This document shows, piece after piece, positions 15,729 through 23,780 of a stretch of DNA of 36,148 nt. A program made the position numbers and the translations under genes. Source of the stretch: Gemmatimonadota bacterium (lineage in GTDB: Bacteria > Gemmatimonadota > Gemmatimonadetes > Longimicrobiales > Gaopeijiaceae); assembly GCA_029879725.1 (NCBI GenBank), contig JAOUPR010000035.1, positions 1 to 36,148 of the forward strand, given 5' to 3'. The notes under the pieces are model-generated. The model did no database searches. It saw only the letters and a program-made list of their open reading frames with translations, and was not told the DNA's origin. Positions within the stretch are counted from its first letter, which is position 1, and each line of letters starts with the position of its first letter.

Positions 15729-16682
15729 ATGATGACACGTCGCGCCCCTCTTCTGCCGCTCCTCGTCTCCGCCGCCGTCGCCGCGGGCGCCACCGGATGC
15801 GGGGACGCGGGACGCTCCTCGGGGAGTGCCTCCCCCGACCGCCCTCCCTTCTCGGGAGAGGCGGCCCTGGAGCTGGTCGAGGTCCAGGTCGCGTTCGGCC
15901 CCAGGGTGCCCGGCACACCCGGACACGCCGCCCAACTCGGGTGGATGCTCGCCATCCTCGACACGCTCGCGCCCGAGGTGGTCGCGGACACCTTCATCCA
16001 TCGGACGACTTCGGATCGGGATCTGACGCTGGTGAACGTGCGGGCTCGCTTCCGCCCCGACGAATCCCGGCGCCTGGTGCTCCTGGCCCACTGGGACACC
16101 CGCCCCACCGCCGACCAGGAGGACGATCCCGCCGCCCGGGCGCTCCCCATCCCCGGCGCCAACGACGGGGGATCCGGGGTGGCGGTGCTCCTCCACCTCG
16201 CGCGACTGTTCGCCGCCCAGCCGCCCCCGGTGGGCGTGGACATCCTCCTGGTGGACGGCGAGGACTACGGTCCGGGCGCGGACGACATGTTCCTGGGAGC
16301 CCGCCGGTACGCCGAGACGGTTTCCCGGGACGACCGCCCCACCTACGGGGTCCTCCTCGACATGGTGGGTGACGCCGACCCCCTGTTTCCCATGGAGGGA
16401 TACTCGGCCGGGTACGCCCTCCCCCTCAACAAGAGGGTGTGGAGCGTCGCCGAGCGTCTGGGATACGGGGAGTGGTTTCCGTCGCGGGTGGTGGATCCTG
16501 TGGGCGACGACCACGTTCCGCTCCTCGAGGCGGGGATCCCCACCATCGACATCATCGACCTGGACTACGGACCGGACAACACCTACTGGCACACGCACCA
16601 GGACACCCCGGAGCACGTGCGGGCGTCCACCCTCCGAATGGTGGGAGAGGTGCTCGCCGAATTCGTGTACTCGGGAGGCTGA
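15729..16682 (+). CDS. M28-family lipoprotein, glutaminyl-peptide cyclotransferase-like
   Basis: A 317-residue protein with a lipoprotein-type signal: hydrophobic core then ATG-C24. Catalytic pattern of the M28/glutaminyl-cyclase group: HWDTRP (121-126), GANDGGSG with metal ligand Asp146, DGEDYG with Glu178/Asp179, and YWHTHQDTPEH with ligand His288. A single-zinc arrangement, and the W-H-T motif next to Asp-Thr-Pro, fit glutaminyl cyclases better than two-zinc aminopeptidases. Such enzymes turn N-terminal Gln into pyroglutamate; a peptidase activity cannot be excluded. The start is ATG 15729 or the adjacent ATG 15732; a TTG further upstream (15696) lacks signal-peptide logic. A short hairpin follows the stop. 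It is probably anchored on the periplasmic face of a membrane. Confidence 0.85.
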   Translation: MMTRRAPLLPLLVSAAVAAGATGCGDAGRSSGSASPDRPPFSGEAALELVEVQVAFGPRVPGTPGHAAQLGWMLAILDTLAPEVVADTFIHRTTSDRDLTLVNVRARFRPDESRRLVLLAHWDTRPTADQEDDPAARALPIPGANDGGSGVAVLLHLARLFAAQPPPVGVDILLVDGEDYGPGADDMFLGARRYAETVSRDDRPTYGVLLDMVGDADPLFPMEGYSAGYALPLNKRVWSVAERLGYGEWFPSRVVDPVGDDHVPLLEAGIPTIDIIDLDYGPDNTYWHTHQDTPEHVRASTLRMVGEVLAEFVYSGG

Positions 16683-16718
16683 ACCGCGCGCGGCGACGTC
16701 CGCGGGATACCCGTCTCC

Positions 16719-16737
16719 TTGCCCGGGGCTCGGGCAG
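16719..16737 (+). terminator. Possible weak terminator after the M28 gene
   Basis: TGCCCG (16720-16725), loop GGGCT, CGGGCA (16731-16736), followed by GTTT. The stem is short and the T run minimal, so it may only reduce read-through into the nitrilase gene. Confidence 0.3.
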
Positions 16738-16788
16738 TTTCGATCTTCCTCGCTCCCGAATCACCCGTTCCGTGTGGGAGAGCGCCCC

Positions 16789-17739
16789 ATGTCCGAGAAG
16801 TCGTCCGTTCGAGTCGCCGTCGTACAGGCCGCCCCCGTCCCCTTCGACACGCCATCGAACGTGGATCGCGTGTGCGCGCTCACGGCCGAGGCGGCGGGGA
16901 AGGGTGCGGAGATGGTGCTCTTCCCCGAAGCCTACGTGGGTGGATACCCGTGGGGACTGGCCTTCGGAACCGCGGTGGGCGGCCGCTCGGACGCCGGACG
17001 GAGAGCCTGGGAGAGGTACTGGTCCTCCTCCGTGGCCGTTCCGGGTCCGGAGGTGGAGCGGATGGCGGCGGCGGCGGCCGACGCGGGCGTGCATCTCTGC
17101 GTGGGCGTGGTGGAGCGGGATTCCACGTACAGCGGGGGCACGCTCTTCTGCACGCTCCTCTACTTCGGGCCGGACGGGTCGCTCCTGGGGAAGCACCGGA
17201 AGCTCAAGCCCACCGCGGCCGAGCGCCTCATCTGGGGAGAGGGGGACGGGAGCACGCTCCCCGTCGTGGACACCCCGTTCGGAAAGATGGGCGGGTTGAT
17301 CTGCTGGGAGAACTACATGCCCCTGGCGCGCATGGCCATGTACGGGAAAGGGGTGGAGATCTACCTCGCTCCCACCGCCGACGCCCGTGACCGGTGGCAG
17401 TCCACGCTCCAGCACATCGCCCTCGAAGGGCGGTGTTTCGTCCTGGGGTGCAACCAGTACGTCACCCGAGACATGTATCCCGAGGATCTGGAGATCAAGG
17501 ACGAACTCCTCTCCTGGCCGGAGACGCTGTGCCGCGGCGGGAGCGCCGTGTACGGCCCCTTGGGAGACGTGGTCGCCGGCCCTCTCTGGGACGAGGCCGG
17601 AATGCTGGTGGCGGATCTGGACCTCACGGCCATCCCTCGCAGCAAGTTCGATTTCGACGTCACCGGCCACTATGCGCGCCCCGACGTCTTCCGTCTGGAG
17701 GTGGACGAGCGTCCCCACCCTCCGGTGGAACGCCGCTGA
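16789..17739 (+). CDS. Nitrilase-family carbon-nitrogen hydrolase
   Basis: A 316-residue cytoplasmic enzyme with the complete nitrilase triad: Glu47 (LFPEAYVGG), Lys138 (KHRKLKPT) and Cys172 (ICWEN). The aromatic-rich YVGGYPWG and the KPTAAERLIWGEGDGS stretch point to the true nitrilase branch, which hydrolyses nitriles to carboxylic acids and ammonia, rather than amidases or cyanide dihydratase. ATG 16789 is preceded by GGGAG at a good distance. It lies ahead of ornithine aminotransferase on the same strand but is separated by a 67-base gap with a hairpin, so co-transcription is uncertain. The natural nitrile is unknown; plant- or microbe-derived aldoxime and nitrile scavenging is a common role for the family. 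Confidence 0.92.
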   Translation: MSEKSSVRVAVVQAAPVPFDTPSNVDRVCALTAEAAGKGAEMVLFPEAYVGGYPWGLAFGTAVGGRSDAGRRAWERYWSSSVAVPGPEVERMAAAAADAGVHLCVGVVERDSTYSGGTLFCTLLYFGPDGSLLGKHRKLKPTAAERLIWGEGDGSTLPVVDTPFGKMGGLICWENYMPLARMAMYGKGVEIYLAPTADARDRWQSTLQHIALEGRCFVLGCNQYVTRDMYPEDLEIKDELLSWPETLCRGGSAVYGPLGDVVAGPLWDEAGMLVADLDLTAIPRSKFDFDVTGHYARPDVFRLEVDERPHPPVERR

Positions 17740-17758
17740 TTCGGCCGGGTTGAATTCC

Positions 17759-17783
17759 GGCGGAGGGCCGGTTCGCCTCCGCC
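17759..17783 (+). terminator. Hairpin between the nitrilase and ornithine aminotransferase genes
   Basis: GGCGGAGG (17759-17766) and CCTCCGCC (17776-17783) pair perfectly around a 9-base loop. No T run follows, and the ribosome site AGAGGAG of the next gene begins 11 bases later. It may be a terminator for the nitrilase gene or a leader structure for the aminotransferase gene. Confidence 0.4.
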
Positions 17784-17806
17784 CCGCTACCCAAGAGGAG
17801 ACTACC

Positions 17807-19024
17807 ATGTCCGTCACGCACACCTCCCGGGCCCCCGACCTTCTCGAGGAAGTGGATGCGTTCAGCGCCCACAACTATCACCCGCTCCCCGTGGTGCTCG
17901 AACGGGGGGAAGGAGTCTGGGTGTGGGACGTGGACGGCAACCGCTACCTGGACATGCTCAGCGCCTACTCGGCCTTGAACCAGGGGCACCGGCACCCCGC
18001 CATCCTGGCCGCGGCGCAGGCCCAGATGGGTCGCCTCACCCTGACGTCGCGCGCGTTCCACAACGACCAGATGGGCCCCTTCCTCAGGGAACTGTGCGAG
18101 GCCACCGGCTTCGAGCGGGCGCTCCCCATGAACACCGGCGCCGAGGCGGTGGAAACCGCCATCAAGATGGTGCGGAAGTGGGGGTACGAAGCTCGAGGGA
18201 TTCCTGAGGACCGCGCCGAGATCCTGGTGTGCGAGAACAACTTCCACGGGCGCACCACCACCATCGTGGGTTTCTCGTCGGAAGCTCAGTACCGCCGCGG
18301 GTTCGGTCCCTTCGCACCGGGGTTCCGTCGCATCCCGTACGGGGACGCCGAGGCCCTCGAACGGGCCATCACGCCCGAAACGGTGGGTTTCCTCGTCGAG
18401 CCCCTCCAGGGCGAGGGTGGCGTGGTGGTTCCCCCGGCCGGGTTCCTGAAGAGGGCGAGGGAGATCTGCTCCGCGCACCAGGTCCTCCTCATGGCCGATG
18501 AGATCCAGACCGGACTCGGCCGCACCGGGAGACTCTTCTGCTCGGACTGGGAGGGGGTGCGCCCCGACGTCCTCATCGTGGGGAAGGCGCTGGGGGGTGG
18601 AGTGTACCCGGTCTCGGCGGCCATCGCCGACTCGGAGTACATGGACGTGTTCACCCCGGGTGACCACGGCTCCACCTTCGGCGGCAACCCACTGGGGGCC
18701 GCTGTGGCCCGCGCGGCGTTGAAGGTGATCCTGGACGAGGGTCTCCCGGAGCGGTCGGACGAGCTGGGGTCCTGGTTCATGGACGAGCTCCGGAGCATCG
18801 ATTCTCCCCACGTAGAGGAGGTTCGGGGGAAGGGGCTCATGATCGGCGTCGTCATCGAGCGGGGGTCGGGCACGGCTCGTCCCTTCTGTGAGGCGCTCCA
18901 GGCCCGGGGGATCCTCGCCAAGGAGACCCACGGCCAGGTGATCCGCTTCGCTCCCCCGCTCACCATCGAAAAGGACGTGCTCGGGTACGCCCTGGAACAC
19001 ATCGGAGCCGTGCTGAGGGCATGA
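17807..19024 (+). CDS. rocD: Ornithine aminotransferase
   Basis: A 405-residue class III PLP-dependent aminotransferase that converts ornithine plus 2-oxoglutarate to glutamate semialdehyde and glutamate in arginine/ornithine catabolism or proline formation. Visible family marks: LSAYSALNQGHRHP near 51-64, the PLP-phosphate loop NTGAEAVETA (109-118), the ENNFHGRT segment, DEIQTGLGRTG (231-241) holding the PLP-ring aspartate, and the Schiff-base Lys260 in VGKALGGGVYPVS. The length matches the family. ATG 17807 has AGAGGAG upstream. Its stop overlaps the ATG of a membrane glycosyltransferase-like gene, an unusual pairing. Identification as ornithine rather than another omega-aminotransferase rests on overall pattern and is fairly secure. 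Confidence 0.92.
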   Translation: MSVTHTSRAPDLLEEVDAFSAHNYHPLPVVLERGEGVWVWDVDGNRYLDMLSAYSALNQGHRHPAILAAAQAQMGRLTLTSRAFHNDQMGPFLRELCEATGFERALPMNTGAEAVETAIKMVRKWGYEARGIPEDRAEILVCENNFHGRTTTIVGFSSEAQYRRGFGPFAPGFRRIPYGDAEALERAITPETVGFLVEPLQGEGGVVVPPAGFLKRAREICSAHQVLLMADEIQTGLGRTGRLFCSDWEGVRPDVLIVGKALGGGVYPVSAAIADSEYMDVFTPGDHGSTFGGNPLGAAVARAALKVILDEGLPERSDELGSWFMDELRSIDSPHVEEVRGKGLMIGVVIERGSGTARPFCEALQARGILAKETHGQVIRFAPPLTIEKDVLGYALEHIGAVLRA

Positions 19025-20694
19025 CGGAGGCGTCCGACCTGAACGGCCTGGACCCCCATCACGGGGAAACGGGCGGCGCGGAGCGCGAGGGGCCATGGGG
19101 AGCCGCCGGCGCCGAGCGCGGGGACTCCGGGCACGCGGACGGTGCCCCTTCGCTGAGACTGTGGCCCTTCGTGGGGCTGGCGGTGCTCGTGATGGTCGTG
19201 GGCCTGTCGGCGTGGCGGCCGGTGCCCGCGGGTGTCTGGCACGACGACGGGGTGTACCTCATGGTGAGCCGCGGAATCGCCCAGGGGCACGGGTTGGTGT
19301 ACGATGGTGTGCCCGGGAGTCCTCCCGCCGTGAAGTTCCCGCCCGCGTATCCGGCGTTCCTCGCGGTCCTGTGGTCCCTCCTGGGGAACATCGGTGGGGT
19401 CACGCTGGCGGCGCAGATGGCCAATATCCTGTTCCTTTCGGCGAGCGCCGCGCTCCTCGCCTGGGCGGTCCACCGCTACGGTGGGGCACCCCTCGGGGTC
19501 GCGCTCATGGCGGGCGGTCTCGGGTTCGCGTCCGCCGATCTTCTCCGCCCGGCCCTCCTCCCCCTGTCCGAGTCGCTCTTCCTGTTCCTTTCCGCGGTGG
19601 CGGTGGTTGCGTGGGCTTCCGCGATGGAGGGGCGGCGGGGGGCCCATGGTGCCCTGGCGGGCGCTATCGCCCTGCTCGTCGCCACGCGTTCCGCGGGGAT
19701 CGCCCTGATCCTGGCCGTGGTCTTCGCGTCCTTGCTACGTCGGCGGTGGAAGGTCGCCCTGGCGTTGTCGCCGGGGCTGGGCGTGTTGTTCGCGTGGATC
19801 ATGTGGTCCGAACACGCGGCGGCGAGGATCCCCTCGGTCCTCCTGGATATCCTGGGTCCCTACGGAACCTGGTTGCATGGCCGGATCGCCGAGAGTTCCG
19901 TGGCCTTCGTGGGCGAGCTGCCCATCCACCTGGCGGGAGTCGTGTCCAGGGTCGGGGTGTTCCTCCTGCCCGGGGTGACGGGTTGGGTCTTCTGGCCCCT
20001 CGTCGCCGTGATCGCCGTTCCCGTGGTGGTGGGGATGGTTCACCTGCGCACGCGTCTCCTGGTGGTGCCGTTCCTCGTTCCCATCTACCTCGGCATGATC
20101 CTGGTCTGGCCGTACCTGGACCGGAGGTTGGTCATGCCCATCCATCCCTTCGTGGTGGCGTGCGCGGTGGTGGGCGGGTGGCGGCTCCTGCAGAACTCCG
20201 CCGTCGGCGTACGCAGGGTGGCCGCGGTGGCGTCGGTCCTGTGGATCGGCGCGTACACGGCGGTATCCGCGGGGCGGGTGACGTCGGGGTGGGTGGACGC
20301 TCCCTACCGCTTTCGCGCGCAGAGGATGGCGGGGGCCGTCGCCGCCCTGGAGAGGGTGGCCGAAGCCGGATCGGTGGTGGGCGCGCCCGAGTTCTGGCCG
20401 GGGCTCCACCTCCATGGCGGATGGCAGGTGGTGCCCAGCGCGCGATTCCAGCCCCGGGGGGAATCCGCGGGATCTCCCGTGTGGGGGACGGCCCAGGACC
20501 AGCTCGAACTCTGGCTGGAGACGGGCGTGACCCACCTCCTTCTCGAGCAGGAGGGACAGATCCACGGAGAAGCGCTCGATCTCCTGGAGGGCCGGTGTCC
20601 GGGCGCGGTGGCCCTACTGGCCCGGATGGAGGGTCAGTTGGTGACCCGGGTCCGGGTGTCGGAAGAGTGCGTGCGTCCGTCCGAGGAGGTTTGA
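19021..20694 (+). CDS. Polytopic GT-C-type membrane glycosyltransferase-like protein
   Basis: A 557-residue protein. The first 45 residues are hydrophilic and rich in Gly, Glu and Asp, then about ten membrane segments follow up to residue 420, and a soluble C-terminal domain of about 130 residues. After the first membrane segment comes HDDGVYLMVSRGIAQGHG, with an acidic pair in the first outer loop as in GT-C enzymes (PMT/ArnT group) that use polyprenyl-phosphate sugars, and KFPPAYPAFLAVLW, another common GT39/83-like stretch. It probably transfers a sugar from a lipid carrier outside the cytoplasmic membrane; donor and acceptor are unknown. The ATG overlaps the rocD stop (ATGA), so expression is coupled. 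It converges with the YggX-like gene, 13 bases away. Confidence 0.75.
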   Translation: MTEASDLNGLDPHHGETGGAEREGPWGAAGAERGDSGHADGAPSLRLWPFVGLAVLVMVVGLSAWRPVPAGVWHDDGVYLMVSRGIAQGHGLVYDGVPGSPPAVKFPPAYPAFLAVLWSLLGNIGGVTLAAQMANILFLSASAALLAWAVHRYGGAPLGVALMAGGLGFASADLLRPALLPLSESLFLFLSAVAVVAWASAMEGRRGAHGALAGAIALLVATRSAGIALILAVVFASLLRRRWKVALALSPGLGVLFAWIMWSEHAAARIPSVLLDILGPYGTWLHGRIAESSVAFVGELPIHLAGVVSRVGVFLLPGVTGWVFWPLVAVIAVPVVVGMVHLRTRLLVVPFLVPIYLGMILVWPYLDRRLVMPIHPFVVACAVVGGWRLLQNSAVGVRRVAAVASVLWIGAYTAVSAGRVTSGWVDAPYRFRAQRMAGAVAALERVAEAGSVVGAPEFWPGLHLHGGWQVVPSARFQPRGESAGSPVWGTAQDQLELWLETGVTHLLLEQEGQIHGEALDLLEGRCPGAVALLARMEGQLVTRVRVSEECVRPSEEV

Positions 20695-20707
20695 CCCGGG
20701 GCGCTCG

Positions 20708-20992
20708 TCACCACTCGATGGAGCCCTGCTGGGAGGTGTCCACGTCCTTCCCCGCAGCCCCTTCCAGGAGCACCTGTTCGACCTGTTCGTAGAGGAACGC
20801 CCGGGCCTTCGGGTCCCTCGGATCCAGCCCGTAGTGATTGATGAGGAGAGTCTGGTGTTGCAGCCACTCCTTCCAGCAGGAGGCGCAGATCTCCCTGTGG
20901 ATCCGCTCGCCCAGCTCGTTGCGGAAGGGCGGTCGGGGGAGGGGAGCGGCGCCTTCGCCGCAGCGGATGCAGTGGATCGTTTCGTCGCTCAT
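20708..20992 (-). CDS. Fe(2+)-trafficking (YggX-like) protein with two CxxC pairs
   Basis: A 94-residue protein whose second half follows the YggX pattern: GERIHREI, a Trp-rich W-x2-W-x2-HQT segment, LLINHYGLDPRD and a helical end with FLYEQVEQVL. YggX proteins help protect or load iron-sulfur proteins under oxidative stress. Unlike E. coli YggX, which has one N-terminal cysteine, this protein has C8-x2-C11 and C36-x2-C39, enough to bind a zinc or iron ion as a ribbon. It is divergent from fabH, with about 110 bases between the starts, and converges with the membrane protein gene. Function by family, metal binding by inference. Confidence 0.8.
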   Translation of the reverse strand: MSDETIHCIRCGEGAAPLPRPPFRNELGERIHREICASCWKEWLQHQTLLINHYGLDPRDPKARAFLYEQVEQVLLEGAAGKDVDTSQQGSIEW

Positions 20993-21103
20993 GCCATATT
21001 CCGTGTCGGGATCCGGATCAGGCCAGCACTACCCTCCGGTTCCACCTGAGGTCCAGGCGTTCGTACCCGCCAGCGTTCCACGTCTTCGAACAGGAAGGTG
21101 CCC

Positions 21104-22099
21104 GTGCCCAGAACCGCCATCACAGGAACCGGGTTCTACGTTCCCGACCGGGTGGTCACCAATGAGGAACTCACCCGGTACATGGACACGTCCGACGAAT
21201 GGATCGTCGAGCGTACCGGAATCCAGGAGCGACGGTGGGTGCGTGAAGGGATGAGCGGAGCCGAGATGGCCCGCCGGGCCTCGCTGGATGCCCTCCAGGA
21301 CGCGGGAATGGAGCCCGGGGACCTCGATGCCATCGTCCTGGCCACGCTCAGCCCGGACCACTTCCTCCCCGGAACGGGCGTGTTCCTGCAGAGGGAGCTC
21401 GGCATCACGGACATCCCCGCCATCGACCTGCGGGCGCAGTGCTCCGGTTTCGTCTACGGCCTCTCCGTGGCCGACGCGTTCATCCGGGCGGGGCAGTACC
21501 GGAACATCCTCCTCGTGGGCGTGGAGATCCAATCGACGGGGTTGGATCTCTCCACGCGCGGGCGGGACATCGCGGTCCTGTTCGGAGACGGCGCCGGCGC
21601 CGCCGTTCTATCCGCCACGGAGGAGGAGGGGCGCGGGGTCCTGAGCACCCACCTCCACGCCGACGGGCGGCACGCCGAGGTCCTGTGGGCGGAATTCAGT
21701 TCGAGCAAGCACCACCCCCGGATCACGGCGGAGGCCATGGCCGAGGGGCGGCACTACCCGACCATGGACGGCCGGGAGGTGTTCAGGAACGCGGTGTCAC
21801 GGATGCCCGAGGTCGTGGAGGAGGCGCTGGCGGCCAACGGCCTCACCACGGCGGACATCGACCTCCTCGTGCCGCACCAGGCGAACCTCCGCATCTCCGA
21901 GATGGTCCGGCGCCGCCTCGATCTCCCCGAGGAGAAGGTCGTGAACAACATCCAGCGATACGGGAACACCACCGCCGCCACCATCCCCATCGCGCTGGCG
22001 GAGGCCGTGGACGACGGCCGAGTCCATCCCGGCGACCTGGTGTGCCTGGTGGCGTTCGGGTCCGGCTTCACATGGGGGGCCGTTCTGCTTCGTTGGTAG
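21104..22099 (+). CDS. fabH: Beta-ketoacyl-ACP synthase III
   Basis: Starts fatty-acid synthesis by condensing acetyl-CoA (or a branched acyl-CoA) with malonyl-ACP. About 331 residues. The catalytic triad is complete: Cys113 in AQCSGFVYG, His258 in PHQAN and Asn288 in YGNTTAAT. The N-terminal ITGTGFYVPDRVVTN and DTSDEWIVERTGI stretches are typical of FabH. Start choice: AGGAAGG at 21092-21098 lies 5 bases before GTG 21104, whereas GTG 21098 would overlap that site; the difference is two residues. It stands ahead of the DksA-type gene, with a short gap that is AT-richer than its surroundings. No other fab genes are nearby. Confidence 0.93.
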   Translation: MPRTAITGTGFYVPDRVVTNEELTRYMDTSDEWIVERTGIQERRWVREGMSGAEMARRASLDALQDAGMEPGDLDAIVLATLSPDHFLPGTGVFLQRELGITDIPAIDLRAQCSGFVYGLSVADAFIRAGQYRNILLVGVEIQSTGLDLSTRGRDIAVLFGDGAGAAVLSATEEEGRGVLSTHLHADGRHAEVLWAEFSSSKHHPRITAEAMAEGRHYPTMDGREVFRNAVSRMPEVVEEALAANGLTTADIDLLVPHQANLRISEMVRRRLDLPEEKVVNNIQRYGNTTAATIPIALAEAVDDGRVHPGDLVCLVAFGSGFTWGAVLLRW

Positions 22100-22172
22100 T
22101 GCTGCCGTGGACGCTGGTGGTGGAGTGCGTTAGCTTTGCAGGCTGATATATCCACTTGAGCCAGAGGCGGAC

Positions 22173-22553
22173 ATGGCCCTGACCAAGAAGCAGCTCGCCC
22201 ATCTCGAGTCCCGTCTCCAGGAGGAGCGGGCCAGAGCCCTTCGTGCCCTGGGTCTCTTCGACGAGATGGCCAAAGCTGATCGCGAGTCAGGTGACTCGGA
22301 CCTTTCCGTTTACACCGATCACATGGCCGACCAGGGGACCGAGGCCATGGAACGGGAGAAGGCGGCGGTCTTTGCCACCAAGGAAGGCCGATACCTGTAT
22401 CGCCTGGAACAGGCGCTACGGCGGCTGTACGACGATCCCAAGAGTTTCGGCCTGTGCCACACGTGCGGGTCCGACGTGGGTTTCGAGCGCCTCGACGCTC
22501 TCCCGCACGCGCGCTATTGCATCGACTGCAAGAAGAAGGAGGAAGAGGGCTGA
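22173..22553 (+). CDS. DksA/TraR-family zinc-finger protein
   Basis: A 126-residue protein with a long helical coiled-coil part (residues 1-85) and a C4-type zinc finger, C95-x2-C98 and C116-x2-C119. The pattern matches DksA/TraR proteins that bind in the secondary channel of RNA polymerase and alter promoter response to ppGpp. The tip region between the helices (about 38-52) is acidic (D-rich, ESGDSDLSVYTDH), as expected, but I cannot say whether it acts as true DksA or as a general stress-type relative. It is closed by a long hairpin 24 bases after the stop. The upstream gap contains a TGATATAT stretch (22144-22151), a possible -10 element in a GC-rich background. Confidence 0.88.
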   Translation: MALTKKQLAHLESRLQEERARALRALGLFDEMAKADRESGDSDLSVYTDHMADQGTEAMEREKAAVFATKEGRYLYRLEQALRRLYDDPKSFGLCHTCGSDVGFERLDALPHARYCIDCKKKEEEG

Positions 22554-22576
22554 TCCTTCTCCGGCACCGCAGGGTG

Positions 22577-22619
22577 GAACGTGGCCCGGCCGCCGTCATC
22601 GGCGAGCCGGGCCACGTTC
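22577..22619. terminator. Bidirectional terminator hairpin, 19-bp stem with one bulge
   Basis: GAACGTGGCCCGGC (22577-22590) pairs perfectly with 22606-22619; inside, CGCCG (22591-22595) pairs with CGGCG (22600-22604) around a TCAT loop, leaving a single bulged A at 22605. It lies between the convergent DksA-type and RNase D genes; on the plus strand it is followed by a T-rich CGTTT. Confidence 0.8.
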
Positions 22620-22622
22620 GTT

Positions 22623-23780
22623 TCACGACCCCGGGTGAGCGTCGCGAAGCACCGTGAGGAGCCTGTCGGCGGCGACTTCCCGGTGCCACCGGCGGAGGCC
22701 TTCCACGTCGGCGAGATCTTCCGGCGTGACCGGGTGGCGCAGGGCCATGGTCTGGAGCACCGAGTTGGAGATGAAGGCCCCCCGCTGCAACCCCAACTCC
22801 TCCGCGCAGGCGTTGCGGACTCCCTTCAGCCGGTCCACCAGCTCTTCGACCTCCGGGGGGGGACGCCCCGGACCGCGGTTCCGGATCCGGGGGAAGCCCA
22901 CCAGTTCCTCTTCGGGCAGGTCCGCCACCTTCCGCAAGCGCGTCAGGAGATCCTGGCCTTCCCCCCCGCGGGCCAACCCTCCTGGAAATCCCTTCACTTC
23001 GCTGAGTTCCCGGGCGTCACGCGGGTGGAGGAGCACCGCCTCGAGGAGCGGAGGGTCGCCCACGACGCGGAATACGGCCCGGTCCCGCTCTCGCGCCACG
23101 CCGTCCCGCCATTCCAGGGCGACGCGGAGCGCCGCCACCTGTCTCGGAGTCAGCTTGGCCGCTCCCTTCACCCGGGTCACGGGGTCGACCTCCCCGTCGG
23201 GTGAGCGTCGCTCCGAGGCATCCTCCATGGCGCGGCACTCCTCTTCGGCCCAGTGGCTTCTTCCCCGATCGTCGAGATCGGCGGAGAGGAGGTCTGCGAG
23301 CTCCAGCAGATGCCGAGTATCCGAGGCTGCGTACTCCAGCATACCGTCGGTGAGGGGGCGGGTGGCCCAATCGGCGCGCTGGTATTTCTTGGACAGGGTG
23401 ACGCCCAGTCGGGACTCGAGGAGGGCGGCCAGGCCCAGCCCCGGCGCCCCGAGGAGAAGAGCCGCGACCTGGGTGTCGAACAGGCCCCTCAGGGTGATCC
23501 CCACGTCGCGCTGAAGGAGGCGCAGATCGAAGTCGGCTCCATGCATCACCACCTCGACGTCGGGATCCTCCAGGGGGCCGCGCATGGCGGGTCCCGCGTC
23601 CACCTCGAACGGGTCGACCAGGAAGGTCTCGTCTTCCACCGTGACCTGGACGAGGCAGAGAGCGTCCGAATAGCGGTGGAATCCGGCGGCTTCGCAGTCC
23701 AGCGCGAGCCGTTGCGTTCCGGCCATCCGCCGCGCGAGAGCCTCCAGTTGGGTGTCGGTCCGGACCAGGGTATACGGCAT
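22623..23780 (-). CDS. rnd: Ribonuclease D
   Basis: A 385-residue 3'-5' exoribonuclease for tRNA and structured RNA ends. The DEDDy catalytic set is present: Asp28 and Glu30 (LDCEAAG), Asp85 (HGADFDLRLL), and Tyr150 with Asp154 (YAASDTRHLLE). After the catalytic domain comes a helical HRDC-type region (about 210-290) and a second helical segment, as in RNase D. ATG 23780 begins family-like sequence (MPYTLVRTDTQLEALA). An in-frame ATG about 20 residues upstream gives a Pro-rich extension without homology logic and was not used. The gene is divergent from pyruvate kinase with a 255-base gap, and ends inside the T-rich flank of the shared hairpin. Confidence 0.9.
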   Translation of the reverse strand: MPYTLVRTDTQLEALARRMAGTQRLALDCEAAGFHRYSDALCLVQVTVEDETFLVDPFEVDAGPAMRGPLEDPDVEVVMHGADFDLRLLQRDVGITLRGLFDTQVAALLLGAPGLGLAALLESRLGVTLSKKYQRADWATRPLTDGMLEYAASDTRHLLELADLLSADLDDRGRSHWAEEECRAMEDASERRSPDGEVDPVTRVKGAAKLTPRQVAALRVALEWRDGVARERDRAVFRVVGDPPLLEAVLLHPRDARELSEVKGFPGGLARGGEGQDLLTRLRKVADLPEEELVGFPRIRNRGPGRPPPEVEELVDRLKGVRNACAEELGLQRGAFISNSVLQTMALRHPVTPEDLADVEGLRRWHREVAADRLLTVLRDAHPGS

